Assembly: GCA_030762935.1 (NCBI GenBank) | Contig: CM060900.1 | Coordinates: 110,636,620-110,700,619, forward strand | Direction of reading: 5' to 3' | Origin: Hymenopus coronatus | Lineage: Eukaryota; Arthropoda; Insecta; Mantodea; Hymenopodidae | DNA length: 64,000 bases | In this document: positions 48,064 through 62,327 of the stretch, one piece after another | How the letters are laid out: each line of letters starts with the position of its first letter | Numbering within the stretch: position 1 is the first letter of the stretch | Position numbers and translations under genes: made by a program | Notes under the pieces: model-generated | Told to the model about the DNA's origin: nothing | Databases searched by the model: none | The model's input: the letters and a program-made list of their open reading frames with translations, nothing else

Positions 48064-48221
48064 TACATATGTTTATAATTTAGTTTATAAATGATCCTCT
48101 TTTTGTATTTTCAATGTCTTTTTAATGCGAATTTTGCTGTGGCAATCAATGATGCAGATGTTGATTTACAGACATTCAAAATGTATATTACTTTTTTCTT
48201 TTTTTTTTTTTTTTCCTTCAG

Positions 48222-48365
48222 ATATGACTGAAAGTTCTAGGATGAAACCTACGTGGCTAACAGATGACACCGAAGATTATGAACCTTTCATCAGGGAGCA
48301 GGAAAGCTCTAAGCTGCAGCGTGTTGGAAGCAGATGGAATTCATGTGATGAAGGTACTTCTTCAG
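48222..48365 (+). CDS. Exon A, unit 9 (MTE type), donor lost
   Basis: 144 bp in phase 1-1 after a long T tract and CCTTCAG. Begins MTESSRMKPTWLTDDTEDYE and ends SRWNSCDEGTSS. The donor reads CAG-TTATGA, so normal splicing out is not expected. An unspliced read-through frame continues to 48601 but enters sequence that is intronic elsewhere. Confidence 0.4.
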
Positions 48366-49769
48366 TTATGAATAAAACTTGTTGCTTACCACTATCCAGC
48401 ACTATTGCCCTATATGAGACTTGGCCTCCTTCACAATCATTTTCCATGCTTTCCTATGTTTTCTCTCCATACTTTCACATTCATAAACCTCAATCGTCTA
48501 TCATTAAACAATATTTTCATTCTGTGTCTTCCTTTTATTCCTGTAGAGTTGCTTCAAAAACTGTTAAGCAAATTCTATTTATCTCAATTGGTTTTACATG
48601 ATGCATTAATGTTGCCATAATTCAGTTATAAAACATACTATAACTTCTCCTATCTCAATTAGAAAAATTTCTTCATTGTAGCATATTTTTTACACGATGC
48701 TCCATCGTTGGACCATATATTCTTCTTATCATCTTGATTTTAAATTTTCTTATTGGCTCTTGGTTGGATATTGTTTGTGCCGAAGTATCTGTCCCAAATT
48801 TGACTACCTGTCTACTCAATGCTTTATATATTAGGTTTTCATTATTCCTAGTTAGTATTATGCTTTTTAACTATTTTTGATTTGCAAAGTATGCTTTATT
48901 TTGTGCTTATGTCAGTTTTTTTATTGTAAAGTCCATTTTGACTGCATTGTCTGCTATATTTCCCCCCCAAAATTTTTCTGTTCCTTGAAATACATTCTGA
49001 CCAATTTTTAAATCCTGTTGTTTCATTCTCACTTCTGATATAATCATACCTTTGTTTTTTCTTCTGTATATTAACTCTCAATCCAATTCTTTCTATATTT
49101 TGTGTAATTTTTCACAAACTTCTATTATTTTACCGCTACAATTAGCTACAATAGTGATGTCATTCGCATTAGGACATATATGACTGATCTTGTTATAGAT
49201 TTTGCCTCTTTGATCTACCACCCATAACGCATGATGAAAAGCCAATATGACTAATTGTGGTGGATAATCCATATTTGTCACCATCATCATTATTGTTATT
49301 CTTATTAATTATATATATATATATTCTTGACTTTGTTGCTGTCCTCTGCAGCCACCACTTCCACTGCATATGCCACTGCCACCACGCAACCGCCCCTTCC
49401 ACCACCTAGGATTAGGGAATGTGTGCTCAAGTACCCTAAGCCGCAAAGATACCTAAGGGATTGGAGACCCTAAGGCACCAAGCATTACCGTAGGATCTAT
49501 TAAGAGCAAACTCCATTGAATCCCTGGTGGCTGAGGGTTTTGTGAGGTCAGTGATGTAACAGCCAATTTTTTGAGGTCCCTAAGCCCTATGGTGCTTTTG
49601 AGGGGCTGAAGTCTCTAAGCTACAAAATATAGCAGAGGGATCTGTGAAGAGCAAATCCCTGTGAATTCTGCATAACCGAAGGATCTGTGGTAGGAATTCC
49701 TAATGAACCATACATCATTACAAATACTTAATCCGTGGTAGGTATAGACATGCATCTATGTCTCAGAGG

Positions 49770-52285
49770 GATAAAATATTTCAAGTTGCATTCTGCTAAA
49801 TATCCGTTGAGGTGCTGCTTCTTATGTCTAAAGAAGGGAGCAGAATATTTGACTTTTCTCCATTTGGTCTAAATGTAGTTCATATAAAAGAGATTACCAG
49901 TTATCCCTTTTCTCTGAGAATTTACAAATGAATGTAGTCGCTCCTCCTAGTTTGTACAAATTCAATTGAGTAATTCACTTGTAATGTAGAAAGACCTCAT
50001 CTCATCCAATGTCAGAGTAACTAACATAAATATCTGGTTACATCCTGCATTCTACATTTAAATTAAAATTGGTTAAAAACATGGTCAGTCTTTAAAAACA
50101 GCTTTTTCTCCACTTGAAGGAGCACATGACTCCTTAAAGCATATTTTGTTTCCTGACTAGTGAAGCAAAAATTTTTTGAAATGTTGTCTTGTTATTAACA
50201 AATATGATTTCTAACCTTACTGTTTTTAATCTTTAGTTATTATTTTTATATTATATTGACAAAACGTGAATTAAATTGTGAATTGGTCAATTCATTGTTG
50301 AAAAAATATACTAAAGAAAAACAAATGTGACGTAAGTAGGTTAAAAAGCAGTAAGAAATAATGAAGAATTATTAAGTTTTCAGTAATGTGTGCTGGAACT
50401 TAAGAACAATAAAACCACTTTTTGGTCACCTACTCTTTAACTGCATTGGAAACATTTATAGAGCAAGCAACTTTTAGTTATGTAGTTCAGGTACATAATT
50501 TTCATTTTACTTTTTAATATATGCTTAACAACATTTTGTGCAAAGAAAGGAAACTAAGTAGTCTTATGGGATAACATACATGTGTTTAGTTTATAAATGA
50601 TCCTCTTTTTGTATTTTCCAGGTGTTTTTTAAGCGAATTTTGCAGTGGCCATCAATGATGTAGATGTGGATCTTGGGACATTCAAAATGTATATTGTTTT
50701 TCTTATTTTTTTTATCCTCAGATATGACTTTAAGAACTGCAATGCAACCTACATTGCTAACTGATGACACCAACGATTATGAACCTTTCAGCAGGGCGCA
50801 GGAAAGCTCTAAGCTGCAGCATGGTGGGAGCAGTCAGAATTCATGTGATGAAGGCATTTCTTCAGGTATGAATAAAACTTGTTGCTTACCAACTATCCGG
50901 CACTATTGCCCTATATGAGCCTTGGCCTCCTTCACAATCGTTTTCCCTGCTTTCCTATCTTTCGGTGAATTTTCTCCATACTTTCACATTCAAAACTTCA
51001 TATCGTGTAACATTAAACAATATGTTCATTCTGTGTCTACCTTTTATTCCTGTAGAGTAACATGTTGCTTCAAAAATTGTTAAGCAAATTCTATTCATCT
51101 GTATTGGTTTTAGATGATGCATTATTCTTGCCATAATTCAGTTATAAAGCATACTATAGAATCTCCTATCTCAATTAGAATAATTTGTTCATTGTCACAT
51201 ATTTTTTCCACCATGCTCCATTGCTGAACCATATATCCTTCTTATCATCTTGATTTCAAATTTTGTTAATGACCCTTGGTTGGATATTGTCTGTGCCGAA
51301 ATATCAGCCCCAAATTTGACTACCTGTCTACTGAATGCTGTATATATTAGGTTTTCATTATTCCTAGTTAGTATTATACTTTTTAACTATTTTGGATTTG
51401 CAAAGTAAGCTTTATTTTGTGCTTATGTCAGTTTATAATTGTAAAGTCCATTTTGACTGCATTGTCTCCTATATTTCCCCCCCCCCCCCCTCCCAAATTT
51501 TTCTGTTCCTTGAAATACATTCTGACCAATTTCTAAATCCTGTTGTTTCCTTCTCCCTTCTGATATAATCATGTTTTTTTTTTTTCTTTTGTATATTAAC
51601 TCTCAATCCTATTCTTTCTATATTTTCTGTAAGTTTTCACAAACTTCTATTATTTTACCTCTAGAATTAACTACAATAGTGATGTCATTCGCATTAGGAC
51701 ATATATGACTGATCTTGTTATAGATTTTGCCTCTCTGATCTACCACTCATAACGCGTGATGAAAACCCAATATGAATAATTGTGGTGGATAATCCATCCT
51801 GTCACCATCATCATTATTACTATTGTTATTAGTTATAGTTATTCTTCACTTTGTTGCTGTCCTCTGCAGCCACCACTTCCACTGCATCTGCCACTGCCAC
51901 CACGCAACCGCCCCTTCCACCACCTAAGCTTAGGGAATGTGGGCTCAAGTACTCTAAGCCACAAAGATCCTAAGGGATTGGAAATTCCTAAGGTAACAAG
52001 CATTACCGAAGGAATTATTAAGAGCAAACCCCAATGAATCCCTGGTGGCTGAGGGTTTTGTGAGGTCAGTGATGTAACAACCAATTTTTTGAGGTCCCTA
52101 AGCCCTATAGTGCTTTTGAGGGGCTGAAGGCTCTAAGCAACAAAATATAGCAGAGGGATCTGTGAAGAGCAAATCCCTGTGAATTTTGCATAGCCAAAGG
52201 ATCCGTGGGAGGAATTCCTAATGAACCATACATCATTACAAATACTTAATCCGTGGTGGGTATAGACATGCATCTATGTCTCAAA
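49770..52285 (+). repeat. Array unit 10
   Basis: Full-length. The LINE fragment (51214-51800) contains a run of about 14 C at 51477-51490, the longest in the array. Its right end is nearly identical to unit 5. Confidence 0.85.
50722..50865 (+). CDS. Exon A, unit 10
   Basis: 144 bp, phase 1-1, acceptor TTTATCCTCAG, donor CAG-GTATGA. Begins MTLRTAMQPTLLTDDTNDYE; unique Ala in PFSRAQESS where others have Glu. Confidence 0.48.
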
Positions 52286-54789
52286 GAATAAAAATATTTC
52301 AAATTGCATTCTGCAAAATATCGCTTGAAGTGCTGCTTCTTATGTCCAAAGGAGGGAACAGAATATTTGACTTTTCTCCATTTTGTCTAAACGTAGTTCA
52401 TATAAAAGATATTACCAGTTATCCCATTTCTCTGAGAATTTACAAATGCATGTAGTCGCTCCTTCTAGTTTGCACAAATTCAATTGAGTTATTCACATGT
52501 TATGTAGAAAGACCTCATCTCATCCAATGTCAGAGTAACTAACATAAAAATCTGGTTTCATCCTGCATTTTACACATAACTTAAAATCGGTTAAAAACAT
52601 GGTCAGTCTTTAAAAACACCTTTTTCTCCACTTGAAGGAGCACATGACTCCTTAAAGCATATTTTGTTTCTTGACGAGTGCAGCAAGATTTGTTTGAAAT
52701 GTTGTCTTGTTATTAACAAATATGATTTACACCCTTACTGTTTTTAATGCTTTGTTATTATTTTTATATTATATTGACAAAACCTGAATTAAATTGTGAA
52801 TTGGTCCATTCATTGTTGAAAAAATGTACTAAAGAAAACCAAATGTGACGTAAGTAGGTTAAAAAGCAGTAAGAAGTAATGAAGTATTATTAAGTTTTCA
52901 CTAATGTGTGCTGGAGCTTAAGAACAGTAAAACCACTTTTTGGTCACCTGCTCTTTAACTGCATTGGAAACATTTATAGAGCATTAGTTATGTAGTTAAG
53001 GTACATAATTTTCATTTTACTTTTTAATATATGCTTAACATCATTTTGAGCAATGAAAGGAAACTAAGTAGTCTTATGGGATAACATACATGTGTGTTGT
53101 TTATAAATGAATCTCTTTTTGTATTTTCCAGGTGCTTTTTAAGCGAATTTTGCAGTGGCCATTAATGATGTAGATGTAGATCTTGAGACATTCAAAATGT
53201 ATATTGCTTTTCTTATTTTTTTTATCCTCAGATATGACTTTAAGAAGTGCAATGCAACCTACGTTGTTAACTGATAACACCGAAGATTATGAACCTTTCA
53301 GCAGGGAGCAGGAAAGCTCTAAGCTGCAGCATGATGGGAACAGTCAGAATTCATGTGATGAAGGCGTTTCTTCAGGTATGAATAAAACTATTTGGTCACC
53401 AACTATACGGCACTATTGCTTTATATGAGCCTTGGCCTCCTCCACAATCATTTTCTATGCTTTCGTATCTTTTGGTGTTTTTTCTCCATAATTTCACATT
53501 CATAAACTTCAAATCGTGTAACATTGAACAATATTTTCAGTCTGTGTCTACCTTTTATTCCTGTAGAGTAACATGTTGCTTCAAAAACTGTTAAGCAAAT
53601 TCTATTCATCTCTGTTGGTTTTAGATGATGCATAATTCTTGCCATAATTCAGGTATAAAACGTACTATAGAATCTCCTATCTCAATTAGAATACTTTTTT
53701 CACTGTCACATATTTTTTACACCATGCTCCATTGCTGGACCATATATCCTTCTTATCATCTCGATTTCAAATTTTCTTAATGGCTCTTGGTTGGATATTT
53801 TCTGTGCGGAAGTATGAGCCCCAAATTTGACTACCTGTCTACTCAATGCTTTATATATTAGGTTTTCATTATTCCTAGTTAGTATTATACTTTTTAACTA
53901 TTTTGGATTTGCAAAGTATGCTTTATTTTGTGCTTATGTCAGTTTTTTATTGTAAAGTCCATTTTGACTGCATTGTCTGCTATATTTCCCTTCTAACATT
54001 TTTCTGTTCCTTGAAATACATTCTGACTAATTTCTAAATCCTGTTGTTTCCTTCTCCCTTCTGATATAATCATGCTTTTTTTTTTTCTTTTGTATATTAA
54101 CTCTCAATCCTATTCTTTCTATATTTTCTGTAAGTTTTCACAAACTTCTATTATTTTACCTCTAGAATTAACTACAATAGTGATGTCATTCGCATTAGGA
54201 CATATATGACTGATCTTGTTATAGATTTTGCCTCCTTGATCTACCACTTATAACGCATGATGAAAAGCCAATATGAATAATTGTGGTGGATAATCCATCT
54301 TTGTCACCATCATCATTATTGTTATTGTTATTAATTATAGTTATTCTTGACTTTGTTGCTGTCCACTGCAGCCACCACTTCCACTGCATCTGCCACTGCC
54401 ACCACGCAACCGCCCCTTCCACCACCTAAGCTTAGGGAATGTGGGCTCAAGTACTCCAAGCCACAAAGATACCTAAGGGATTGGAGGCCCTAAAGCACAA
54501 TGCATTACTGGAGGATCTATTAAGAGCAAACCCCAATGAATCCCTGGTGGCTGAGGGTTTTGTGAGGTCAGTGATGTAACAGCCAATTTTTTGAGGTCCC
54601 TAAGCCCTATAGTGCTTTTGAGGGGCTGAAGGCTCTAAGCAACAAAATATAGCAGAGGGATCTGTGAAGAGCAAATCCCTGTGAATTCTGCATAACCAAA
54701 GGATCCGTGGGAGGAATTCCTAATGAACCATACATCATTACAAATACTTAATCCGTGGTAGGTATAGACATGCATCTATGTCTCAGAGG
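52286..54789 (+). repeat. Array unit 11
   Basis: Full-length. Left part nearly identical to unit 6; LINE fragment at 53725-54300 shares TTCCCTTCTAACATTTTTC with unit 12 only. Confidence 0.85.
53232..53375 (+). CDS. Exon A, unit 11
   Basis: 144 bp, phase 1-1, acceptor TTTATCCTCAG, donor CAG-GTATGA. Begins MTLRSAMQPTLLTDNTEDYE (Asn for the second Asp) and ends DGNSQNSCDEGVSS. Exon B in this unit is followed by TTCAG-GTATAAAAC, a potential donor also found in unit 12. Confidence 0.48.
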
Positions 54790-57298
54790 GATAAAATATT
54801 TCAAATTGCATTCTGCAAAATATCGCTTGCGGTGCTGCTTCTTATGTCCAAAGAAGGGACCACAATATTTCACTTTTCTCCATTTGGTCTATATGTAGTT
54901 CATATAAAACATATTACCAGTTATCCCATTTCTCTGAGAATTTACAAATGCATGTAGTCGCTCCTCCTAGTTTGTACAAATTCAATTGAGTAATTCACTT
55001 GTAATGTAGAAAGACCTCATCTCATCCAATGTCAGAGTAACTAACATAAAAATCTGGTTACATCCTGCATTTTACACCTAACTTAAACTTGGTTAAAAAC
55101 ATGGTCAGTCTTTAAAAACACCTTTTTCTCCACTTGAAGCAGCAAATGACTCCTTAAAGCATATTTTGTTCCCTGACTAGTGCAGCAAAAATTGTTTGAA
55201 ATGTTGTCTTGTTATTAACAAATATGATTTTCAACCTTACTGTTTTTAATGCTTAGTTATTATTTTTATATTATAATGACAAAACCTGAATTAAATTGTT
55301 AATTGGTCCATTCATTGTTGAAAAAATGTACTAAAGAAAAACAAATGTGACATAAGTGTGTAAAAAAGCAGTAAGAAATAATGAAGTATTATTAAGTTTT
55401 CACTAATGTGTGCTGGAACTAAAGAACAATAAAACCAATTTTTGGTCACCTACTCTTTAACTGCATTGGAAACATTTATAGAGCAAGCAACTTTTAGTTA
55501 TGTAGTTCAGGTACATAATTTTCATTTTACTTTTTAATATATGCTTAACAACATTTTGTGCAAAGAAAGGAAACTAAGTAGTCTTATGGGATAACATACA
55601 TGTGTTTAGTTTATAAATGATCCTCTTTTTGTATTCTCCAGGTGTTTTTTAAGCGTATTTTGCAGTGGCCATCAATGGTGTAGATGTAGATCTTGAGACA
55701 TTCGGACTGTATATTGCTTTTCTAATTTTTTTTCTCCTCAGATATGACTTTAAGAAGTGCAATGCAACCTACGTTGTTAACTGATGAGACCGAAGATTAT
55801 GAACCTTTCAGCAGGGAGCAGGAAATCTCTAAGCTGCAGCATGGTGGGAGCAGTCAGAATTCATGTGATGAAGGCAATTCTTCAGGTATGAATAAAACTT
55901 GTTGCTTACCAACTATCCGGCACTATTGCCCTATATGGGCCTTGGCCTCCTTCACAATCATTTTCCATGCTTTCCTATCTTTTGGTGTTTTTTCTCCATA
56001 CTTTCTCATTCATAAGCTTCAAATCGTGTAACATTAAACAATAGTTTCATTCTGTGTCTACCTTTTATTCCTGTAGAGTACCATGTTGCTTTAAAAACTG
56101 TTAAGCAAATTCTATTCATCTCTATTGGTTTGTGATGATGCATTATTCTTGCCATAGTTTAGGTATAAAACGTACTATAAAATCTCCTATCTCAATTAGA
56201 ATACTTTTTTCACTGTCACATATTTTTTACACCATGCTCCATTGCTGGACCATATATCCTTCTTATCATCTTGATTTTATATTTTCTTAATGGCTCTTGG
56301 TTGGATATTTTCTGTGCGGAAGTATGAGCCCCAAATTTGACTACCTGTCTACTCAATGCTTTATATATTAGGTTTTCATTATTCCTGGTTAGTATTATAC
56401 TTTTTAACTATTTTGGATTTGCAAAGTATGCTTTATTTTGTGCTTATGTCAGTTTTTTATTGTAAAGTCCATTTTGACAGCATTGTCTGCTATATTTCCC
56501 TTCTAACATTTTTCTGTTCCTTGAAATACATTCTGACTAATTTCTAAATCCTGTTGTTTCCTTCTCCCTTCTGATATAATCATGCTTTTTTTTTTCTTCT
56601 GTATATTAACTCTCAATCCTATTCTTTCTATATTTTTCTGTAATTTTTCACAAACTTTTATTATTATACCTCTAGAATTAGCAACAATAGTGATGTCATT
56701 CGCATAAGGACATATATGATTGATTTTGTTATAGATTTTGCCTCTCTGATCTACCACTCATAACGCGTAATGAAAAGCCAATATGAATAATTGTGGTGGA
56801 TAGTCCAACCTTGTCACCATCATCATTATTTTTATTGTTATTAATTATAGTTATTCTTGACTTTGTTGCTGTCCTCTGCAGCCACCACTTCCACTGCATC
56901 TGCCACTGCCACCACGCAACCGCCCCTTCCACCACCTAAGCTTAGGGAATGTGGGCTCAAGTACTCTAAGCCACAAAGATCCTAAGGTTTTGGAGGCCCT
57001 AAGGTACCAAGCATTACCGAAGGAATTATTAAGTGCAAACACCAATGAATCCCTGGTGGCTAAGGGTTTTGTGAGGTCAGTGATGTAACAGCCAATTTTT
57101 TGAGGTCCCTAAGCCCTATAGTGCTTTTGGGGGTCTGAAGGCTCTAAGCTACAAAATATAGCAGAGGGATCTGTGAAGAGCAAATCCCTGTGAATTCTGC
57201 ATAACCAAAGGATCCGTGGGAGGAATTCCTAATGAACCATACATCATTACAAATACTTAATCCGTGGTAGGTATAGACATGCATCTAAGTCTCAGAGG
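54790..57298 (+). repeat. Array unit 12
   Basis: Full-length. The longest open stretch of the antisense LINE fragment is here (56503-56757, with YANDITIVAN and LRVNIQKKK). Confidence 0.85.
55742..55885 (+). CDS. Exon A, unit 12
   Basis: 144 bp, phase 1-1, acceptor TTCTCCTCAG, donor CAG-GTATGA. Begins MTLRSAMQPTLLTDETEDYE as in unit 8 but ends like units 4, 5 and 10 (HGGSSQNSCDEG), so the switch between types lies inside the exon. Ile replaces Ser in EISKLQ. Confidence 0.48.
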
Positions 57299-59812
57299 GA
57301 TAAAATATTTCAAGTTGCATTCTGCTAAATATCCGTTGAGGTGCTGATTCTTATGACCAAAGAGGGAACAGAATATTTGACTTTTCTCCATTTGGTCTAA
57401 ATGTAGTTCATATGAAAGATATTACCAGTTATCCCTTTTCTCTGAGAATTTACAAATGCATGTAGTCGCTCCTCCTAGTTTGTACAAATTCAATTGAGTA
57501 ATTCACTTGTAATGTAGAAAGACCTCATCTCATCCAATGTCAGAGTAACTAACATAAAAATCTGGATACATCCTGCATTATACACCTAACTTGAAATTGG
57601 TTAAAAACATGGTCAGTCTTTAAAAACACCTTTTTCTCCACTTGAAGCAGTACATGACTCCTAAAAGTATATTTTGTTCCCTGACTAGTGCAGCAAAAAT
57701 TGTTTGAAATGTTGTCTTGTTATTAACAAATATGATTTTCACCCTTGCTGTTTTTAATGCTTAGTTATTATTTTTATATTATATTGACAAAACCTGAATT
57801 AAATTGTGAATTGGTCCATTCATTGTTGAAAAAATGTACTAAAGAAAAACAAATGTGACGTAAGTAGGTAAAAAAGCAGTAAGAAATAATGAAGCATTAT
57901 TAAGTTTTCAGTAATGTGTGCTGGAACCATAAGAACAATAAAACCACTTTTTGGTCACCTACTCTTTAACTGCATTGGAAACATTTATAGAGCAAGCAAC
58001 TTTTAGTTATGTAGTTCAGGTACATAATTTTCATTTTACTTTTTAATATATGCTTAACAACATTTTGTGCAAAGAAAGGAAACTAAGTAGTCTTATGGGA
58101 TAACATACATGTGTTTAGTTTATAAATGATCCTCTTTTTGTATTTTCCAGGTGTTTTTTAAGCGAATTTTGCAGTGGCCATCAATGATGTAGATGTAGAT
58201 CTTGAGACATTCAAAATGTATATTGCTTTTCTTATTTTTTTTATCCTCAGATATGACTTTAAGAAGTGCAATGCAACCTACGTTGTTAACTGATGACACC
58301 GAAGATTATGAACCTTTCAGCAGGGAGCAGGAAAGCTCTAAGGTGCAGCATGATGGGAACAGTCAGAATTCATGTGATGAAGGCATTTCTTCAGGTATGA
58401 ATAAAACTTGTTGGTTACCAACTATCCGGCACTATTGCCCTATATGAGCCTCGGCCTCCTCCACAATCATTTTCTGTGCTTTCCTATCTTTTGGTGTTTT
58501 TTCTTCATACTTTCACATTCATAAACTTCAAATTGTGTAACATTAAACAATATTTTCAGTCTGTGTCTACCTTTTATTCCTGTAGAGTAACATGTTGCTT
58601 CAAAAACTGTTAAGCAAATTCTATTTATCTCAATTGGTTTTAGATGATGCATTAATGTTGCCATAATTCAGTTATAAAACATACTATAACTTCTCCTATC
58701 TCAATTAGAAAAATTTCTTCATTGTAGCATATTTTTTACACGATGCTCCATCGTTGGACCGTATATCCTTCTTATCATCTTGATTTCAAATTTTCTTAAT
58801 GGCTCTTGGTTGGATATTGTCTGTGCCGAAGTATCTGCTCGAAATTTGACTACCTGTGTACTCAATGCTTGATATATTCGGTTTTCATTATTCCTAGTAG
58901 GTATTATACTTTTAAGCTATTTTGGATTTGCAAAGTATGCTTTGTTTTGTGCTTCTGTCAGTCATTTAATGTAAAGTCCATTTTGACTGCATTGTCTGCT
59001 AAATTTCCCCCGCAAAATGTTTGTGTTCTTAAAAATACATTCTGACCAATTTCTAAGTCCTGTTGTTTCCTTCTGCCTTCTGATATAATCATGCCTTTTT
59101 TTTTCTTCTGTATATTAACTCTCAATCCTATTCTTTCTATATTTTCTGTATTTTTTCACAAACTTCTATTATTTTACTTCTGGAATTAGCTACAACAGTG
59201 ATCTCAATCGCATAAGGACATATATGACTGATCTTGTTATAGATTTTGCCTCTCTGATCTACCACTCATAACGCGTGATGAAAAGCCAATATGAATAATT
59301 GTGGTGGATAATCCATCCATGTCACCATCATCATTATTGTTATTGTTATTAATTATAGTTATTTTTGACTTTGTTGCTGTCCTCTGCAGCCACCCCATCC
59401 ACTGCATCTGCCACTGCCAACAGAAAACCCCCCCTTCCACCACCTAAGCTTAGGGAATGTGGGCTCAAGTACTCTAAGCCACAAAGATACCTAAGGGATT
59501 GGAGGCCCTAAGGCACAAAGCATTACCGGAGGATCTATTAAGAGCAAACTCCAATGAATCCCTGGTGGCTGAGGGTTTTGTGAGGTCAGTGATGTAACAG
59601 CCAATTTTTTGAGGTCCCTAAGCCGTATAGTGATTTTGAGGAACTGAAGGCTCTAAGCCACAAAATATAGCAGAGAGATCTGTGAAGAGCAAATCACTGT
59701 GAAATCCATGGGAGGAATTCCTAATGAACCATGCATCATTATAAATACTTTATCCGTGGTAGGCATAGCCCCGATGCGGCATTGAAAAGGTGTTGCATCT
59801 AGGTCTCAGAGG
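57299..59812 (+). repeat. Array unit 13
   Basis: Full-length. From about 58130 to 58500 it is nearly identical to unit 15 (63160-63540), two units away. Confidence 0.85.
58251..58394 (+). CDS. Exon A, unit 13
   Basis: 144 bp, phase 1-1, acceptor TTTATCCTCAG, donor CAG-GTATGA. Begins MTLRSAMQPTLLTDDTEDYE, has SSKVQHDGNSQ. Its peptide equals that of unit 15. Confidence 0.48.
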
Positions 59813-62327
59813 GATAAAAATATTTCAAGTTGCATTTTGCTAAATATCCGTTGAGGTGCTGATTCTTATGACCAAAGGAGGGAACAGAATATTTGACTTT
59901 TCTCCATTTGGTCTAAATGTAATTCATATAAAAGATATTACCACGTATCCCATTTCTCTGAGAATTTACAAATGCATGTAGTCGCTCCTCCTTGTTTGTA
60001 CAAATTCAATTTAGTAATTCACTTTTAAATGTAGAAAGACATAATGTCATCTAATATCAGAGATACTAACATAAAAATCTGCTTACATCCTCCATTCTTC
60101 ACATAATTTCAAATTGGTTAGAAACTTGGTTAGTCTTTAAAAACACCTTTTGCTCCACTTGAAGGAACACATGACTCCTTAAAGCATATTTCTTTTCTTG
60201 ACTGGTGCAGCAAAAAGTGTTTTAAATGTTATCTTGTTATTAACAAATACGATTTTCACCCTTACTGTGTTAAATGCTTAATTATTATTTTTATATTATA
60301 TTCACAAAACCTGAAGTAAATTGTGAATTGGTCTATTCACATTTGAAAAAATGTAGTAAAGAAAACCAAACGTGATGTAAGTAGGAATAAAGGCAGTAAG
60401 AAATAATGAAGTATTATTAAATTTTCACTCATGTGTGCTGGAACTTAAGAACAATAACAGAACTTTTTGGTCACCTACTCCTTAACTGCATTGTAAACAT
60501 TTATAGAGCAAGCAGTTTTTAGTTATGTAGTTCAGGTGCAGAATTTTCATTTTACTTTTTAATACACGCTTAACACCATTCTGAGCAATGAAAGGAAACT
60601 AAGTAGTCTTATGGGATAACAATATACATGTGTTTGTAATTTAGTTTATAAATGATCCTCTTTTTGTATTTTCCATGTCTTTTTTATGCGAATTTTGCTG
60701 TGGCAATCAATGATGTAGATGTTGATTTATAGACATTCAAAATGTATATTACTTTTCTCTCTCTTTTTTTTTTTTCCCTTCAGATATGACTGAAAGTTCT
60801 GGGATGAAACCTACGTGGCTAACAGATGACACCGAAGATTATGAACCTTTCAGCAGGGAGCAGGAAAGCTCTAAGGTGCAGCATGTTGGGAGGAGATGGA
60901 ATTCATGTGATGAAGGTACTTCTTCAGTTATGAATAAAACTTGTTGCTTACCAACTATCCGGCACTAATGCCCTATATGAGCCTTGGCCTCCTTCACAAT
61001 CATTTTCCGTGCTTTCCTATCTTTTAATGTTTTCTCTCCATACTTTCACATTCATAAACCTCAATCGTCTATCATTAAACAATATTTTCATTCTGTGTCT
61101 TCCTTTTATTCCTGTAGAGTTGGTTCAAAAACTGTTAAGCAAATTCTATTCATCTCAATCGGTTTTAGATGATGCATTATTGTTGCCATAATTCAGTTAT
61201 AAAACATACTATAACTTCTCCTATCTCAATTAGAATAATTTCTTCATTGTAGCACATTTTTTTACACCATGCTCCAATCCTGGACCGTATATCCTTCTTA
61301 TCATCTTGATTTCAAATTTTCTTAATGCCTCTTGGTTGGATATTGTCTGTGCAAAAGTATCTGCTCGAAATTTGACTACCTGTCTACTCAATGCTTTATA
61401 TATTAGGTTTTCATTTTTCCTAGTAGGTATTATACTTTTAAACTATTTCGGATTTGCAAAGTATGCTTTGTTTTGTGCTTATGTCAGTCATTTAATGTAA
61501 AGTCCAGTTTGACTGCATTGTCTGCTAAATTTCCCCCCCAAAATATTTCTGTAACTTGAAATACATCCTGTCCAATTTCTAAATCCTGTTGTTTCCTTCT
61601 GCCTTCTGATATAATCATGCCTTTTGTTTTCTTCTGTATATTAACTCTCAATCCTATTCTTTCTATATTTTCTGTATTTTTTCACAAACTTCTATTATTT
61701 TACCTCTGGAATTAGCTACAACAGTGATCTCAATCGCATTAGGACATATATGACTGATCTTGTTTTAGATTTTGCCTCTTTGATCTACCACTCATAACGC
61801 ATAATGAAAAGCCAATATGAATTATTGTGGTGGATAATCCATCCTTGTCACTATCATCATTATTGTTATTGATTATAGTTATTCTTGACTTTGTTGCTGT
61901 CCTCTGCAGCCACCACTTCCTGTGTATCAGCCATTGCTACCATGCAACCGCCCCTTCCACCACCTAAGCTTAGGGAATGTGGGCTCAAGTACTCTAAGCC
62001 ACAAAGATACCTAAGGGATTGGATGCCCTAAAGCACAAAGCATTACCGGAGGATCTATTAAGAGCAAACCCCAATGAATCCCTGGTGGCTGAGGGTTTTG
62101 TGAGGTCAGTGATGTAACAGCCAATTTTTTGAGGTCCCTAAGCCCTATAGTGCTTTTGAGGGGCTGAAGGCTCTAAGCTACAAAATATAGCAGAGGGATC
62201 TGTGAAGAGCAAATCCATGTGAATTCTGCATAACCAAAGGATCCGTGGGAGGAATTCCTAATGAACCATACATCATTACAAATACTTAATCCGTGGTAGG
62301 TATAGACATGCATCTATGTCTCAGAGG
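59813..62327 (+). repeat. Array unit 14 (MTE type)
   Basis: Full-length. Has the uninterrupted site (near 60620) that corresponds to the mariner insertion in unit 9. LINE fragment 61270-61845. Confidence 0.85.
60784..60927 (+). CDS. Exon A, unit 14 (MTE type), donor lost
   Basis: 144 bp, phase 1-1, after a pyrimidine tract and CCTTCAG. Begins MTESSGMKPTWLTDDTEDYE. Same CAG-TTATGA donor loss as unit 9, so both descend from one defective MTE copy. Exon B is at 61118-61191 with an open frame to LLLP and stop. Confidence 0.4.

Larger units (their letters stand above)
45922..49769 (+). repeat. Array unit 9 (MTE type), holding a mariner
   Basis: 3848 bp including the 1335-bp mariner and its TA, so about 2.51 kb without it. 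MTE-type exon, LINE fragment at 48698-49275. Upstream of the mariner it resembles units 4 and 7; downstream it resembles units 3 and 14. Confidence 0.85.

Noticed and set aside
48125..48601. 158-codon frame across exon A of unit 9
   Set aside because: The 5' part is intron and poly-T tract and the 3' part is read-through after the lost donor into sequence that is intronic in other units.
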